Part shown: positions 10,021-20,352 of the stretch, piece after piece | Numbering within the stretch: the first letter of the stretch is position 1 | Layout: the number at the start of each line of letters is the position of its first letter | Source of the DNA: Polynucleobacter sp. AP-Latsch-80-C2 | GTDB lineage: Bacteria > Pseudomonadota > Gammaproteobacteria > Burkholderiales > Burkholderiaceae | DNA: 64,000 nucleotides | Reading direction: 5' to 3' | Assembly (NCBI RefSeq): GCF_018882185.1 | Contig: NZ_JACVOY010000004.1 | Span: forward strand, 165,351 to 229,350 | Position numbers and translations under genes: made by a program | Notes under the pieces: generated by a model | Database searches by the model: none | Seen by the model: only the letters and a program-made list of their open reading frames with translations | Told to the model about the DNA's origin: nothing

Positions 10021-10524
10021 ATGAACTTTGCTCCTAAACCGAAACGTCAGCAAACAGCCCATGAATGGGTTGATTACCTTCGGGATTCTGAGGGCTTGGG
10101 GGGCATTTTGGCTAAGACCGAGGATCTAGCCAAGCTGAAGTCCATCCTCGCGCGAGCCTTAACCACGCTCGAATTGGGTCACTTGAGTCAAAAAATCGAA
10201 TCTGGATGGCGTCAAGGCACCCAAAATGAGTTGTTTTTACTCGTCGGCAACGCCAGCATTGCAAGCCGTCTGCAACAAGTTTTACCTAGTTTAATCAATG
10301 AGTTAGCGAAGAATGGCTTAGTTTGTAGCGCCATCAAGGTGCAGGTGAAGCCTGCGCCAGCAAGCCGGGAAATAAAACCCCGTACCGATGCTGGAGCGCT
10401 ACGAAAACCCACTGGTTTAAATGAAATAGCCAGATCATCTTGGCAAGGATTACTTGAAAAATTGGCGCCTGACTCAAGTTTGCGTAAGGCAGTTGAGAAG
10501 TTGCTACAAAATAAACCTAAGTAA
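10021..10524 (+). CDS. DUF721 (DciA-like) protein
   Basis: The 167-residue product resembles the DUF721 family, some members of which (DciA) load the replicative helicase DnaB. The central part (about residues 35-110) has the family pattern of a helix, then LGHLSQKIESGWRQGTQNELFLLV and a second helix; the C-terminal tail is basic and looks disordered. DUF721 genes frequently lie between lpxC and secA, as here, which supports the call. It is divergent from secA and convergent with lpxC. A 10-base direct duplication (AAACCTAAGT twice) spans its stop codon. Helicase loading is inferred from the family only. Confidence 0.72.
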   Translation: MNFAPKPKRQQTAHEWVDYLRDSEGLGGILAKTEDLAKLKSILARALTTLELGHLSQKIESGWRQGTQNELFLLVGNASIASRLQQVLPSLINELAKNGLVCSAIKVQVKPAPASREIKPRTDAGALRKPTGLNEIARSSWQGLLEKLAPDSSLRKAVEKLLQNKPK

Positions 10525-10548
10525 ACCTAAGTAATCGGGAAGAATCTA

Positions 10549-11463
10549 TCAGAAAAAGAGAGGCTGACTCTCTTGTGAATAAGCTTCAGGTGCCTTATTG
10601 GCTGAGAAAGTACTAATTTCATAGGCACTTGGATCTTCTAATAACTTGCGTAGCAAGGCGTTATTTAGGGCGTGTCCTGATTTCTCAGCTACATAAGCAC
10701 CAACAATCGGATGGCCAACTAAATACAAATCGCCAATGGCATCCAAAATTTTATGGCGCACAAACTCATCTTCATAACGAAGTTCTTCGTTATTCAAAAT
10801 ACGATGCTCATCCAAAACAATTGCGTTATCTAAGCTGCCGCCACGAGCTAAACCCATCTCTCGTAATGCTTCAACTTCGTGAGCAAAACCAAAAGTGCGA
10901 GCACGGCCAATTTCACTGCGGTAAGCATGCTCTGCAAAATCCACTACGAAACGTTGGCCTGTTTTATCTACAGCTGGATGTTTAAAGTCGATGGTGAAAT
11001 CCAACTTATATCCAAAGAATGGTTCTAAGCGTGCAAGCTTATCGCCTTCACGAACCTCGATTGGTTTTTTAATCACTACAAACTGACGTGGAGCTTCTTG
11101 CTCAACAATGCCAGCAGACTCAATTAAGAATAAAAAAGATGCAGCACTACCATCCATGATGGGAACTTCTTCCCCATCTAATTCAAATAAGAGATTGTCT
11201 AGGCCCAGGCCAGCACAAGCAGAAAGCAAGTGCTCAACCGTAGAGACTCTAACGCCATCTTTTTGAATCACAGAGGCGAGGCGGGTATCGCACACAGCCA
11301 GAGCAGTGGCAGGAACTACCGAATGCTCTGGTGTATCAACACGCACGAATTGAACCCCTGAATTGACGTGTGCAGGTTTGATCGAAATCGTTACCTTACG
11401 CCCAGAGTGCAAGCCAATCCCTACGGTTTTCACCGGAGTAGCGATAGTGCGTTGCTTCATCAT
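10549..11463 (-). CDS. lpxC: UDP-3-O-acyl-N-acetylglucosamine deacetylase
   Basis: LpxC is the zinc-dependent deacetylase that commits precursor to lipid A synthesis in Gram-negative bacteria. The 304-residue length matches E. coli LpxC. The N-terminus [21 protein letters not shown] aligns with the family, zinc-ligand histidines are seen in [10 protein letters not shown] and in the [16 protein letters not shown] region, and the C-terminal half has [15 protein letters not shown] use the first of two adjacent ATG codons because it keeps the family spacing. It is the last gene of the dcw series, after the peroxiredoxin gene, and ends convergent to the DUF721 gene. Confidence 0.96.
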   Translation of the reverse strand: MMKQRTIATPVKTVGIGLHSGRKVTISIKPAHVNSGVQFVRVDTPEHSVVPATALAVCDTRLASVIQKDGVRVSTVEHLLSACAGLGLDNLLFELDGEEVPIMDGSAASFLFLIESAGIVEQEAPRQFVVIKKPIEVREGDKLARLEPFFGYKLDFTIDFKHPAVDKTGQRFVVDFAEHAYRSEIGRARTFGFAHEVEALREMGLARGGSLDNAIVLDEHRILNNEELRYEDEFVRHKILDAIGDLYLVGHPIVGAYVAEKSGHALNNALLRKLLEDPSAYEISTFSANKAPEAYSQESQPLFF

Positions 11464-11493
11464 GATGATGTTTCTCTATTCAGGGGATGTGAA

Positions 11494-11994
11494 TTACAGC
11501 TTTTTCAAAATAGATGCAGCATCGCTTACTTCAAATTTTCCTGGAGCTTCGCGATCTAATATTTTCACTACGCCATCTTCAACAATCATGGCATAACGAT
11601 CTGAACGCACACCTAAACCGCGGGCAGTTAAATCCAACTCTAAGCCTACTTTTTTAGTGAACTCTGCACTGCCGTCGCCCATCATGCGAATTTTTTTGCC
11701 GACCTTTTGGTCACGACCCCATGCACCCATGACAAATGGATCGTTTACAGAAATACACCAAATCTCGTCAACACCTTTTGCTTTGATTGCATCGTAGTGC
11801 TCCACATATCCAGGAACGTGTTTTGCAGAACAAGTAGGCGTAAAAGCACCAGGCAAAGCAAAAATGACAATTTTTTTACCCGCTAACAGCTTCTCAACTT
11901 CAAATGCATTTGGCCCTAGGGAGCAGCCTTCGCTCTCTTCATTCATGAATTCATAAAGAGTAGCGTTAGGTAATTTTTGTCCAACAGCAATCAT
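11494..11994 (-). CDS. Peroxiredoxin (Prx5/hybrid type)
   Basis: This 166-residue thiol peroxidase reduces hydrogen and organic peroxides. The peroxidatic cysteine is in PGAFTPTCSAKHVPGY, the conserved Prx5 motif with the threonine and the catalytic arginine further on. The start at ATG 11994 is chosen because TTGGAG lies six bases upstream; the longer reading frame has no such site. It lies between ftsZ and lpxC on the same strand. The same insertion is known to me in other Burkholderiales dcw clusters, so it is probably ancestral rather than recent. The electron donor cannot be told from sequence. Confidence 0.88.
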   Translation of the reverse strand: MIAVGQKLPNATLYEFMNEESEGCSLGPNAFEVEKLLAGKKIVIFALPGAFTPTCSAKHVPGYVEHYDAIKAKGVDEIWCISVNDPFVMGAWGRDQKVGKKIRMMGDGSAEFTKKVGLELDLTARGLGVRSDRYAMIVEDGVVKILDREAPGKFEVSDAASILKKL

Positions 11995-12024
11995 GACATC
12001 TCCAATAATTAGTTGTTCGTTAGT

Positions 12025-12076
12025 ATGCCAACGCAAGCGCGGGATTCGTCGTCCGGAGGGGCGCCCGCGCTGGCAT
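12025..12076. repeat. GC-rich hairpin between ftsZ and the peroxiredoxin gene
   Basis: The outer arms ATGCC/GGCAT and the inner arms AGCGCGGG / CCCGCGCT form a long hairpin with a six-base bulge on one side and a loop of about 20 bases. It is much richer in GC than its surroundings. There is no T run after it on either strand, so it is not a standard terminator. It could be a REP-like element, an RNA processing or stabilising structure for the ftsZ transcript, or an attenuator. Confidence 0.6.
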
Positions 12077-12107
12077 TTCGCAACTACCTATTGTATTGAG
12101 CAGTCAA

Positions 12108-13439
12108 TTAATCTGCTTGCTTACGCAAAAAGGCTGGTATTTCATAGTAATCAGCCCCCTTGTCCAACATGGATTTAGCCTGAGGAGAGCTATCCGCACC
12201 TAATGTAGGCGCAGGAGTCGCTTCACGAGAGCTACGAAAAACCCGTGGCAAATCATATTGGCTGTAATCAACACTACCAGCACCAGCTGATTGCGCAGGC
12301 ACGGAAGATAAACCTCCAGCCATGGCAGCACTAGCACCTAAAGCAGAGTCCATACCCACCTTACTCATTGCAGCCGATGGGCTGGCAGGAGCAAAGCTAT
12401 TGAGATCGGCCATCGTTGGCATTGCGTCATGTGTACCTGTAGCCTGTCTCCACACTACTTCTGGTTGATGTGCTTGACGGGCTTGTGGATTATTCAATCC
12501 AGTAGCAACTACTGTTACACGCAAAGCATCACCCAAGCTATCGTCATATACAGTACCGAAGATCACCGTTGCATCATCAGCTGCATAACCACGAATCGCA
12601 GCCATCACTTCACGAGTCTCAGACAATTTCAATGAACGGCTTGCAGTGATATTGACTAATACACCGCGTGCGCCTGACAAATCAACACCTTCAAGCAATG
12701 GTGAAGCTACAGCAGCTTCTGCTGCTAAGCGTGCACGATCCATGCCCGAAACAGTTGCTGTTCCCATCATGGCTTTACCTTGCTCGCCCATTACTGTTTT
12801 TACGTCCTCAAAGTCAACGTTAATCAGACCTTGAACATTGATGATTTCTGCAATACCAGAAACCGCGTTATGCAACACATCATCGGCGCAAGCAAAGGCT
12901 TTATCAAACTCAGCATCCTCACCCATCACTTCAAATAGTTTTTCATTCAACACAACGATCAATGAATCTACATATGACTCGAGCTCAGAAGCACCGTTCT
13001 CAGCAACTTTCAAGCGCTTAACGCCCTCGAAATCAAATGGCTTGCTAATAACGCCGACTGTCAGAATACCCATCTCCTTAGCCACTTGTGCCACGATAGG
13101 AGCCGCACCAGTTCCAGTACCGCCGCCCATTCCAGCGGTGATGAACACCATATGAGCACCTTGCAATGCATCAGCAATACGCTCACGCGCTTCAATCGCT
13201 GAAGAAGCACCGATTTCAGGTTTTGCACCAGCTCCCAATCCGCTAGAGCCCAGTTGCAAATTCACAGATGCTTCAGAACGCTGCAAAGCGCCTGCATCGG
13301 TGTTCATGCAAATGAACTCTACGCCGTTTACTCCGCGACGGATCATGTGCTGAACGGCATTACCGCCAGCGCCACCGACTCCAACCACTTTAATAATGGT
13401 TTTGCCAGCAGTATCTTGATCTAACATTTCAAATTCCAT
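12108..13439 (-). CDS. ftsZ: Cell division protein FtsZ
   Basis: FtsZ is the tubulin-like GTPase that forms the Z ring. The 443-residue product shows the GTP-binding loop [12 protein letters not shown], the N-terminal [11 protein letters not shown], and the T7 loop region [11 protein letters not shown]. After a variable linker of about 100 residues rich in Ala, Ser and Pro, the C-terminal peptide [11 protein letters not shown] binds FtsA and other partners. The start at 13439 is set by a strong AGGAGG four bases upstream. It follows ftsA by 48 bases and is the last core division gene of the cluster. Confidence 0.98.
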   Translation of the reverse strand: MEFEMLDQDTAGKTIIKVVGVGGAGGNAVQHMIRRGVNGVEFICMNTDAGALQRSEASVNLQLGSSGLGAGAKPEIGASSAIEARERIADALQGAHMVFITAGMGGGTGTGAAPIVAQVAKEMGILTVGVISKPFDFEGVKRLKVAENGASELESYVDSLIVVLNEKLFEVMGEDAEFDKAFACADDVLHNAVSGIAEIINVQGLINVDFEDVKTVMGEQGKAMMGTATVSGMDRARLAAEAAVASPLLEGVDLSGARGVLVNITASRSLKLSETREVMAAIRGYAADDATVIFGTVYDDSLGDALRVTVVATGLNNPQARQAHQPEVVWRQATGTHDAMPTMADLNSFAPASPSAAMSKVGMDSALGASAAMAGGLSSVPAQSAGAGSVDYSQYDLPRVFRSSREATPAPTLGADSSPQAKSMLDKGADYYEIPAFLRKQAD

Positions 13440-13487
13440 ATACCCTCCTAGGTAATTAAATTACTACATTGACGACGACGAAAAAAC

Positions 13488-14717
13488 TTAAAAATTCCCT
13501 GCAAACCATTCCTTCATGCGCGAGATAACCCCTTGTAACGCGCCTGACTGAGAAACACGACGACCGCGCAATAACTGCGCTTGACCTTCCATCAGCAAAC
13601 CAATGCTGGTGGCATATCTGGGGCTACGTAATACTTCATGCAAATGACCGCGGTACTCTGGAGTACCAATACGAGCAGGGCGTAAGAACACTTGCTCAGC
13701 AAGCTCTACCATGCCGGGTATCAATGAAGTGCCTCCCGTTAGAACAATTCCCGAGGAGACCATGTCCTCATAGCCAGAGTCACGAACCACGCCTCTAACT
13801 AAAGTAAATAATTCTTCAACGCGGGGCTCAATCACCGCAGCCAAAGCCTGCTTAGACATTGGACGAGGCTCACGATCACCCACGCCAGGCACATCAATCA
13901 TGGTTGTCGGATCAGCTAATTCTTGACGGGCTATTCCATGAGCAATCTTGAGATCCTCTGCATCAATGGTTGGAGTACGAAGCGCCATCGCGATGTCATT
14001 GGTGATTTGATCACCTGCAATTGGAATAACTGCCGTATGACGAATAGATCCTTGGCAGTAAATCGCGATGTCGGTTGTACCGCCACCAATATCGACCAAA
14101 ACAACGCCCAACTCTTTCTCATCATCCGTTAATACCGCTAAGCTCGAAGCTAGAGGTTGCAAGATGAGATCGTTTACTTCTAAGCCACAACGGCGTACAC
14201 ACTTCACAATATTTTGTGCGGCACTCACAGCGCCAGTAACGATATGCACCTTCACTTCTAAGCGTAGGCCACTCATACCAATTGGCTCACGCACATCTTC
14301 TTGACCATCGATGATGAATTCTTGAACCAGAATATGCAGAATCTGCTGGTCTGTTGGAATATTAATTGCTTTAGCAGTTTCAAGTACGCGCTCTACATCA
14401 CCTTGACCAACTTCCTTGTCACGAATCGCCACCATACCGCTAGAGTTAAAACTCACAATGTGATTACCAGCGATACCAGTAAAGACCTGAACGATTTGGC
14501 GATCTGCCATTACCTCAGCCTCTTCAAGCGCCTTCTGAATAGATTGCACAGTCGCCTCAATATTGACAACGACGCCCTTCTTCAAACCTTTAGATGCGGT
14601 TTGGCCAACGCCTACGACATTAAATTGACCATCTGGCGCCAATTCAGCCACCAAGGCAACCACCTTGGAGGTTCCAATATCTAAACCCACCAATAGATCG
14701 CGATTGTCTTTACTCAT
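13488..14717 (-). CDS. ftsA: Cell division protein FtsA
   Basis: FtsA is an actin-like ATPase that tethers FtsZ to the membrane. The 409-residue product has the phosphate-binding GLDIGTSKVVALVAE near the N-terminus, VDIGGGTTDIAIY in the second domain, and GIVLTGGTSLIPGMVELAE near the adenosine site. The C-terminal end GVISRMKEWFAGNF is the amphipathic membrane-targeting helix. It lies nine bases after ftsQ, so the two are translated from the same message. Confidence 0.97.
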   Translation of the reverse strand: MSKDNRDLLVGLDIGTSKVVALVAELAPDGQFNVVGVGQTASKGLKKGVVVNIEATVQSIQKALEEAEVMADRQIVQVFTGIAGNHIVSFNSSGMVAIRDKEVGQGDVERVLETAKAINIPTDQQILHILVQEFIIDGQEDVREPIGMSGLRLEVKVHIVTGAVSAAQNIVKCVRRCGLEVNDLILQPLASSLAVLTDDEKELGVVLVDIGGGTTDIAIYCQGSIRHTAVIPIAGDQITNDIAMALRTPTIDAEDLKIAHGIARQELADPTTMIDVPGVGDREPRPMSKQALAAVIEPRVEELFTLVRGVVRDSGYEDMVSSGIVLTGGTSLIPGMVELAEQVFLRPARIGTPEYRGHLHEVLRSPRYATSIGLLMEGQAQLLRGRRVSQSGALQGVISRMKEWFAGNF

Positions 14718-14726
14718 TCCAATTCC

Positions 14727-15584
14727 TCATTGCTTCTGCTCACTTTTTTTACCATCTACGTCATTCTTTTTTACACTGGCAGATGCCAAGTGCACAGCAA
14801 ATCCATTGGCATATCGCAAGTCCACTGCATCAACGCGATTCGCCCATTTTTCTTGAACCTGTGGCCAATACTTAAACAGGCGTGCAACCCGTTCTTCAGT
14901 TAAGTTTTTGTCAGAACTTTCTTCATCTCGCCCAAACTCCACTTTCATGCCATTGGATAATTTCACATGCCAGGCATAGCGTTCCGTCAGCGCAAGACTT
15001 CTCACTTCCACATCCCATGGCTTAAACCAGGTTGTGGCTTTGTCATAAAGACTCATCACTTCTTTGCCGGCATCGCTTGGGCCATAAAAATCAATGAGGC
15101 GAACATCATCACCAATTTCGGAAGAGCGCCCAGAAAATAATTCGCCATGCGTATTCATCAAGGTATGGCTATCAGCACCACCCCAAGTGCCAAAAGGCTT
15201 TTGCTCTTCAATACTCACCACTAATCCGTTTGGCCATACGCGACGAACATTGGCATGACGTACCCAAGGCATGTTTTCAAAGCCACGCTTAACGTCCTCT
15301 AATCGCACACTAAAGAAATTGCCCTGCACAGTTTCAAGAAACTGTTGCTTCACAATGGGTTTATTGATGTGTTTGAGGGTTTGACCGGCCACGGGTTCAA
15401 TTTGGATTTGTTTTAACTCGAAGACGGGGCGCTGACTGAGCCAGACTAAAACCCCAATCACTAGCATGACTGCGAAACAACGCATCAAGAAACGGCTCAG
15501 CTTTTGCATCCGCTCTGGGTGATTCCAGAGTGGAGACATCAGCATGGCGAAAATTTCGCCGAACCGGTCCATGAAATTATTCAT
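14727..15584 (-). CDS. ftsQ: Cell division protein FtsQ
   Basis: FtsQ is a bitopic inner-membrane protein that links early and late divisome proteins through FtsL and FtsB. The 285-residue product has a cytoplasmic N-terminus with a hydrophobic segment at about residues 32-48, then the POTRA domain (LKQIQIEP to about 140) and the beta domain containing [19 protein letters not shown]. The C-terminal tail is charged ([14 protein letters not shown]). Its start overlaps the ddlB stop by four bases. Confidence 0.94.
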   Translation of the reverse strand: MNNFMDRFGEIFAMLMSPLWNHPERMQKLSRFLMRCFAVMLVIGVLVWLSQRPVFELKQIQIEPVAGQTLKHINKPIVKQQFLETVQGNFFSVRLEDVKRGFENMPWVRHANVRRVWPNGLVVSIEEQKPFGTWGGADSHTLMNTHGELFSGRSSEIGDDVRLIDFYGPSDAGKEVMSLYDKATTWFKPWDVEVRSLALTERYAWHVKLSNGMKVEFGRDEESSDKNLTEERVARLFKYWPQVQEKWANRVDAVDLRYANGFAVHLASASVKKNDVDGKKSEQKQ

Positions 15585-16585
15585 CCCTTAAATCCCACCT
15601 TTTGCTCTAAGGTTTGGCTCAATAACCAGAGGGTTAAATCTGCGTAGCCAACACCTGCTGCTTTTGCCGCCATAGGCACCAGGGAATGTGAAGTCATTCC
15701 TGGAGAGGTATTCATTTCCAAGAGATAGGGCTTGCCAGTCTTTTCATCCAACATCACATCAGCACGACCCCAGGTACGGCATCCCAAAGCCTTGTAAGCC
15801 GCGAGAGCTAAAGCCTGGATCTGGGCATTAACTTCTGGTTTGAAGCCCGTAGGGCAAAGATATTTAGTTTCGTCTGAGTAATACTTATTATGAAAATCGT
15901 AATTGGCTTGTGGCGGAATAATCTTGATGACCGGTAAAGCCTCTGCCGTATTTCCTTGACCTACTAATGGGCAGGTTAATTCATCTCCAATAATGCAAGT
16001 CTCGGCAATGACTTTTTTATCTAGCCCAGCCGCTAATTGGTAGGCATCTGGTAACTCATCGACTGATTTCACTTTAGTAAGACCAAGCGATGAACCCTCA
16101 TGCGCAGGCTTCACAATCAACGGTAGTCCTAATTTTTTGACTACTGCATTCCAATCACTTGTAGCAGTGAGCTCTTCAAACTCTGGCGTAGACAAGCCAT
16201 TGCTCAGCCAAATTTGTTTGGTGGCAATTTTGTCAATCGCTAAAGCTGAAGCCAATACTGCACTGCCGGTATAAGGCACATTCAGGAGCTCTAATAGACC
16301 TTGGATAGTTCCATCCTCACCATAACGACCATGCAAGGAAATAAATATCCGATCAAACTTTTCACCGGCCAATTCAGTTGGGCAACGCAAGCCCGTGTCA
16401 AAAGGATGGGCATCAACACCCTTAGATAGGAGTGCCTCTAATACTCCATTACCGGACATGAGGGAGATTTCACGTTCGCCTGAGCGACCCCCTAAAAGGA
16501 CTCCCACTCGACCCAAAGACTTGACGTCTAAACTAGATAGTTGTGCCTGAACACGCTGCCCCCAATCCATCAACTGTTTAGACAT
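15581..16585 (-). CDS. ddlB: D-alanine--D-alanine ligase
   Basis: Ddl joins two D-alanines with ATP to supply the dipeptide for MurF. ATP-grasp motifs are visible: [19 protein letters not shown] at the N-terminus, [14 protein letters not shown] in the centre, and [21 protein letters not shown] with the metal-binding residues at the C-terminal end. I start at ATG 16585 (334 residues) because GGAGG lies just upstream; the longer frame would run far into murC. It overlaps the murC stop by eight bases and ftsQ by four. Confidence 0.95.
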   Translation of the reverse strand: MSKQLMDWGQRVQAQLSSLDVKSLGRVGVLLGGRSGEREISLMSGNGVLEALLSKGVDAHPFDTGLRCPTELAGEKFDRIFISLHGRYGEDGTIQGLLELLNVPYTGSAVLASALAIDKIATKQIWLSNGLSTPEFEELTATSDWNAVVKKLGLPLIVKPAHEGSSLGLTKVKSVDELPDAYQLAAGLDKKVIAETCIIGDELTCPLVGQGNTAEALPVIKIIPPQANYDFHNKYYSDETKYLCPTGFKPEVNAQIQALALAAYKALGCRTWGRADVMLDEKTGKPYLLEMNTSPGMTSHSLVPMAAKAAGVGYADLTLWLLSQTLEQKVGFKG

Positions 16586-18014
16586 TTTTTGCCTCCACCA
16601 AAGTGTTTGGCAAAGCCGAAATAGATCCTGCACCCATCGTAATCAATACATCTCCATCTTTTAAAACTTGACTTAACTTTTCTGGCATCTCAGCAACGTT
16701 TGCTGCAAACATCACGGCATTTGAATCCAGCGATGATGTCGATTGCTTATCTTCAACAAGCGCTGCCTTCATCAAACTCTTACCATCGGCACCTGGAATT
16801 TTGGCTTCGCCAGCGGGATAGACTTCTGTAAGCACAAGAGCATCGAAGTTCTTTAGGACTTGCACAAACTCACCAAAACAATCGCGTGTTCTCGTAAAGC
16901 GATGAGGTTGGAACGCTAGCACCAAACGGCGCTCTGGATAAGCACCTCGTGCTGCAGCTAAAGTTGCGGCCATCTCAACAGGATGATGGCCATAGTCGTC
17001 AATTAAGGTAAAGCTTCCACCTGAACGCAAGGCAATATCACCATGTCGCTGAAAGCGCCGACCTACGCCACCAAATTGAGATAAGGCCTTTTGAATTGCT
17101 TCGTCACCAACACCCAACTCAGTTGCAATACCAATAGCCGCTAAAGCATTTCGAACATTGTGCAAACCAGGTAAGTTGAGGGTGATATTGAGTGGACCTG
17201 GTTTATTACCATGACGACGCACCGTACGACGATCTACTGTGAAATGCATTTGTGTTCCATCCGCACGAACATTACTTGCACGGATGTCCGCATCATCCGA
17301 TATACCGTAGCGTAGAACCGGCTGAGAAACAAATGGAATGATGTCCCGCACATTGGCATCATCAATACAGAGCACAGCAACACCATAAAAAGGCATGCGC
17401 TGAATAAATTGCACAAATGCCTGTTTTAATCTAGCCATGTCATGCTGATAGGTATCCATATGATCAGCATCAATATTGGTTACCACTTCCATTGCCGGGA
17501 ATAACTGCAAGAAAGAAGCATCAGACTCATCAGCCTCGACCACAATAAAGTCACCCTGCCCCAAGCGCGCATTAGCGCCGGCAGAATTTAACTTCCCACC
17601 AATCACAAAGGTTGGATCTAATCCCCCTTCTGCCAATACTGAAGCTACTAGACTGGTGGTAGTGGTCTTACCATGTGTCCCAGCAATCGCAATACCCTGC
17701 TTCAGACGCATTAACTCACCAAGCATCACAGCTCGCTGTATTACAGGAATCTTCGCAGCACGTGCAGCCAAGACTTCGGGATTATTACCAGCAACTGCAG
17801 TTGAAATCACTACCGCCTCTGCTGTTCCGACATTTTTAGGATCATGTCCTATATAAATGACAGCGCCCAATTCACGAAGACGATTAGTGGTGGCGCTCTC
17901 CGCCAAATCCGAACCCGATACTTGGTAACCTAAGTTCAACAAGACCTCGGCAATGCCACTCATACCAGCGCCGCCAATACCTACAAAATGAATTTGTTGA
18001 ACGATATGTTTCAT
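16578..18014 (-). CDS. murC: UDP-N-acetylmuramate--L-alanine ligase
   Basis: MurC adds L-alanine to UDP-MurNAc, the first step of stem peptide assembly. The product, 478 residues from ATG 18014, shows the Rossmann motif [16 protein letters not shown], the ATP-binding [15 protein letters not shown] near residue 115, the [14 protein letters not shown] motif and [15 protein letters not shown] in the C-terminal domain. The start is supported by an ATGA overlap with the murG stop; the upstream GTG-type extension has no such logic. Confidence 0.97.
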   Translation of the reverse strand: MKHIVQQIHFVGIGGAGMSGIAEVLLNLGYQVSGSDLAESATTNRLRELGAVIYIGHDPKNVGTAEAVVISTAVAGNNPEVLAARAAKIPVIQRAVMLGELMRLKQGIAIAGTHGKTTTTSLVASVLAEGGLDPTFVIGGKLNSAGANARLGQGDFIVVEADESDASFLQLFPAMEVVTNIDADHMDTYQHDMARLKQAFVQFIQRMPFYGVAVLCIDDANVRDIIPFVSQPVLRYGISDDADIRASNVRADGTQMHFTVDRRTVRRHGNKPGPLNITLNLPGLHNVRNALAAIGIATELGVGDEAIQKALSQFGGVGRRFQRHGDIALRSGGSFTLIDDYGHHPVEMAATLAAARGAYPERRLVLAFQPHRFTRTRDCFGEFVQVLKNFDALVLTEVYPAGEAKIPGADGKSLMKAALVEDKQSTSSLDSNAVMFAANVAEMPEKLSQVLKDGDVLITMGAGSISALPNTLVEAKNV

Positions 18015-19084
18015 ATGCCTACTCCTGCGCAATTAGCGCATACCTCAGCTACACGCTGAGTGGCATGTGGCTTAGATAAAGCATGAGCACGCAATGCCAT
18101 CTCTTTTAAATCGGCACGATTGAGGTTTTGAATCATTAATGCTAAATCTTGTGGATTGAGATATTGCTGCGGCAATAAAATGGCAGCATCTGCATCAGAT
18201 AAAAATTTGGCATTCGCAGTTTGATGATCATCAATCGCATGCGGAAAAGGAATTAAACAGGAGGCAACTCCGCAAGCAGCTAACTCGGATACCGTCATCG
18301 CACCAGAACGGCAGATTACTAAATCTGCCTGTGCATACGCTGACGGCATATCGTCAATGAACGGACGAATATCAGCTACAACTCCTAACTTTGCATAGCG
18401 ATTTTGCAAATCGGCTAAATGCTTATCACCCGCCTGATGAATAACGGTAGGTCTCTGCTCCTGAGGAATCAAAGCTAGTGCAGCGGGAATACTCTCATTT
18501 AAGGCTGTAGCGCCTAAGCTACCGCCCACCACCAGAATCGATAAGGGTCCTTGACGCTGCTCATAACGTAAAGCAGGCGCTTGCACATGATCAAATTCTT
18601 GACGAATTGGATTACCTACCCACTCGGCAGGTTTCATCGTATTTGGAAAGCCTGTTAAGACACGCATTGCAATTTTGGCGAGCGCACGATTAGCGCTGCC
18701 TGCAACTGCATTTGATTCATGCAAAACCAATGGACGTTTTAGTAACTTACTTACCAAGCCTCCTGGGAAGGTAATGTATCCGCCCATACCCAATACAACA
18801 CTTGGCTTTAGTCGACGCATAATCTTCCAGCTCTGGAAACAGGCGCGCATTAAATTGATTGGCAACATTAACTTGGCCTTGAGTCCCTTGCCACGCAATC
18901 CGCCAAAATCAACTGCCTCAAATGGAAAATCGCAAGACTTCACAAGACGGTACTCCATGCCATTTTGGTTTCCCAACCATGACACACTCCAACCGCAGAT
19001 CCGCAAATATTCAGCGACAGCAAGGCCCGGGAAGATGTGCCCCCCAGTACCTCCAGCCATCACTAAAATAGAGGGTCTTGTCAC
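18011..19084 (-). CDS. murG: UDP-GlcNAc:lipid I N-acetylglucosamine transferase
   Basis: MurG adds GlcNAc to lipid I on the cytoplasmic face of the inner membrane to make lipid II. The 357-residue product has the glycine-rich loop [20 protein letters not shown] near the N-terminus, [13 protein letters not shown] at the start of the C-terminal Rossmann fold, and [15 protein letters not shown], the donor-binding motif. It starts with GTG overlapping the ftsW stop in a GTGA junction and overlaps murC by four bases. Confidence 0.97.
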   Translation of the reverse strand: MTRPSILVMAGGTGGHIFPGLAVAEYLRICGWSVSWLGNQNGMEYRLVKSCDFPFEAVDFGGLRGKGLKAKLMLPINLMRACFQSWKIMRRLKPSVVLGMGGYITFPGGLVSKLLKRPLVLHESNAVAGSANRALAKIAMRVLTGFPNTMKPAEWVGNPIRQEFDHVQAPALRYEQRQGPLSILVVGGSLGATALNESIPAALALIPQEQRPTVIHQAGDKHLADLQNRYAKLGVVADIRPFIDDMPSAYAQADLVICRSGAMTVSELAACGVASCLIPFPHAIDDHQTANAKFLSDADAAILLPQQYLNPQDLALMIQNLNRADLKEMALRAHALSKPHATQRVAEVCANCAGVGI

Positions 19085-20352
19085 AGCTTCCCTCCGCGCA
19101 TCAAAATGCGATTCTCGTAATCAATTCTGAGTAGCATTGCAATCGCTACTGCGTTCATCAATATGCCTGAACCACCGTAGCTCACTAATGGTAATGTCAG
19201 ACCTTTAGTAGGCAACAAGCCTAAATTCACACCCATATTGATAAAGGCTTGCCAGCCAATCCAAATAGCCACCCCTTTTGCAGCGAGTCCTGCAAAGCTT
19301 CGGTCCAATTGCAAAGCCGTACGACCGATCATGAATGCACGACGCACGATCCAATAAAAGAGGAAGATCATGACGACGACGCCAACGAAGCCAAGCTCTT
19401 CACCGATCACCGCCATAATGAAATCAGTATGTGCTTCAGGCAAATAATGGAGCTTCTCAACACTTCCGCCTAAGCCTGTACCAAACCATTCTCCACGACC
19501 AAATGCCATGAGAGAGTGCGTTAACTGATATCCCTTATTTGCGGCGTTATCTACCTGCCATGGATCCATAAACGCCAACATACGGCCGCGACGGAAGGGA
19601 GATAAAGCAATCATCGTAGCGCCGCTCATTAAGCCAACCGCAATGAGACCGCCGAATAATTTGGCATTAATGCCGCCTAAAAATAGAATTCCAAATGCTA
19701 TCAATGCCACCACCACAAAGGCACCCATATCTGGTTCTGCCATCAGCAAACCACCAACCAAGGCAACTGCAATACCCATAGGCAACATGCCCTTCACAAA
19801 AGAGTGAAGATATTCTTGGCGTTGCACGGTATAGCTTGCAGCAAAGATCACCGCTGCAAATTTCATGAGCTCGGAAGGCTGGAAGTTCATCAGACCCAAG
19901 GGGATCCAGCGTTTAGCGCCATTCACACCCTTACCCACTCCAGGAATCAAGACGGCAATAAGAAGCAGCACAGTGCAACCAAAAATCACTGGCGAGTAAC
20001 GATCCCATACTTTTGTAGGAATTTTAAATGCCCAAATCCCCACACCCACAGCAATCGCCAGAGAAATCAAGTGACGAATGAGAAAGAAGTTACTACTGTA
20101 GTTTGCATACTTTGGTCCATCAGCCAAGGTAATGGAGGCTGAATAAACCATCACTAAACCAATCAGAGCCAATGATAAGACTGCCCATACTAATAATTGG
20201 TCATAGTCCATCATGCGCGAACGGGTTTGCTCAACGCCAGAGACGGCATCTCTTAAGCCACTGCGGAAATTATGAATTCCGCCACGAGAAAAATTCCAGA
20301 AACGGTTTAAACCCATCCGGTTTTCAGGAAAGATTTTTTCTCTTAGGCTCAT
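19081..20352 (-). CDS. ftsW: Peptidoglycan glycosyltransferase FtsW
   Basis: FtsW is the SEDS-family glycosyltransferase that polymerises septal peptidoglycan together with FtsI. The 423-residue product has a cytoplasmic N-terminal tail of about 48 residues, then roughly ten membrane segments. Family motifs include LMNFQPSELMKFAAV, the loop GLGGSVEKLHYLPEAHTDF, GEELGFVGVV and PLVSYGGSGILMNAVAI. Both ends overlap neighbours by four bases (murD and murG), indicating translational coupling. Confidence 0.96.
   Translation of the reverse strand: MSLREKIFPENRMGLNRFWNFSRGGIHNFRSGLRDAVSGVEQTRSRMMDYDQLLVWAVLSLALIGLVMVYSASITLADGPKYANYSSNFFLIRHLISLAIAVGVGIWAFKIPTKVWDRYSPVIFGCTVLLLIAVLIPGVGKGVNGAKRWIPLGLMNFQPSELMKFAAVIFAASYTVQRQEYLHSFVKGMLPMGIAVALVGGLLMAEPDMGAFVVVALIAFGILFLGGINAKLFGGLIAVGLMSGATMIALSPFRRGRMLAFMDPWQVDNAANKGYQLTHSLMAFGRGEWFGTGLGGSVEKLHYLPEAHTDFIMAVIGEELGFVGVVVMIFLFYWIVRRAFMIGRTALQLDRSFAGLAAKGVAIWIGWQAFINMGVNLGLLPTKGLTLPLVSYGGSGILMNAVAIAMLLRIDYENRILMRGGKL

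Noticed and set aside
10506..10532. Tandem 10-base repeat at the end of the DUF721 gene
   Set aside because: It is a simple two-copy duplication across a stop codon and needs no special explanation.
18675..19130. 151-codon frame opposite murG
   Set aside because: It lies antisense to conserved murG coding sequence and its product has no recognisable motif; it mirrors the codon pattern of murG.
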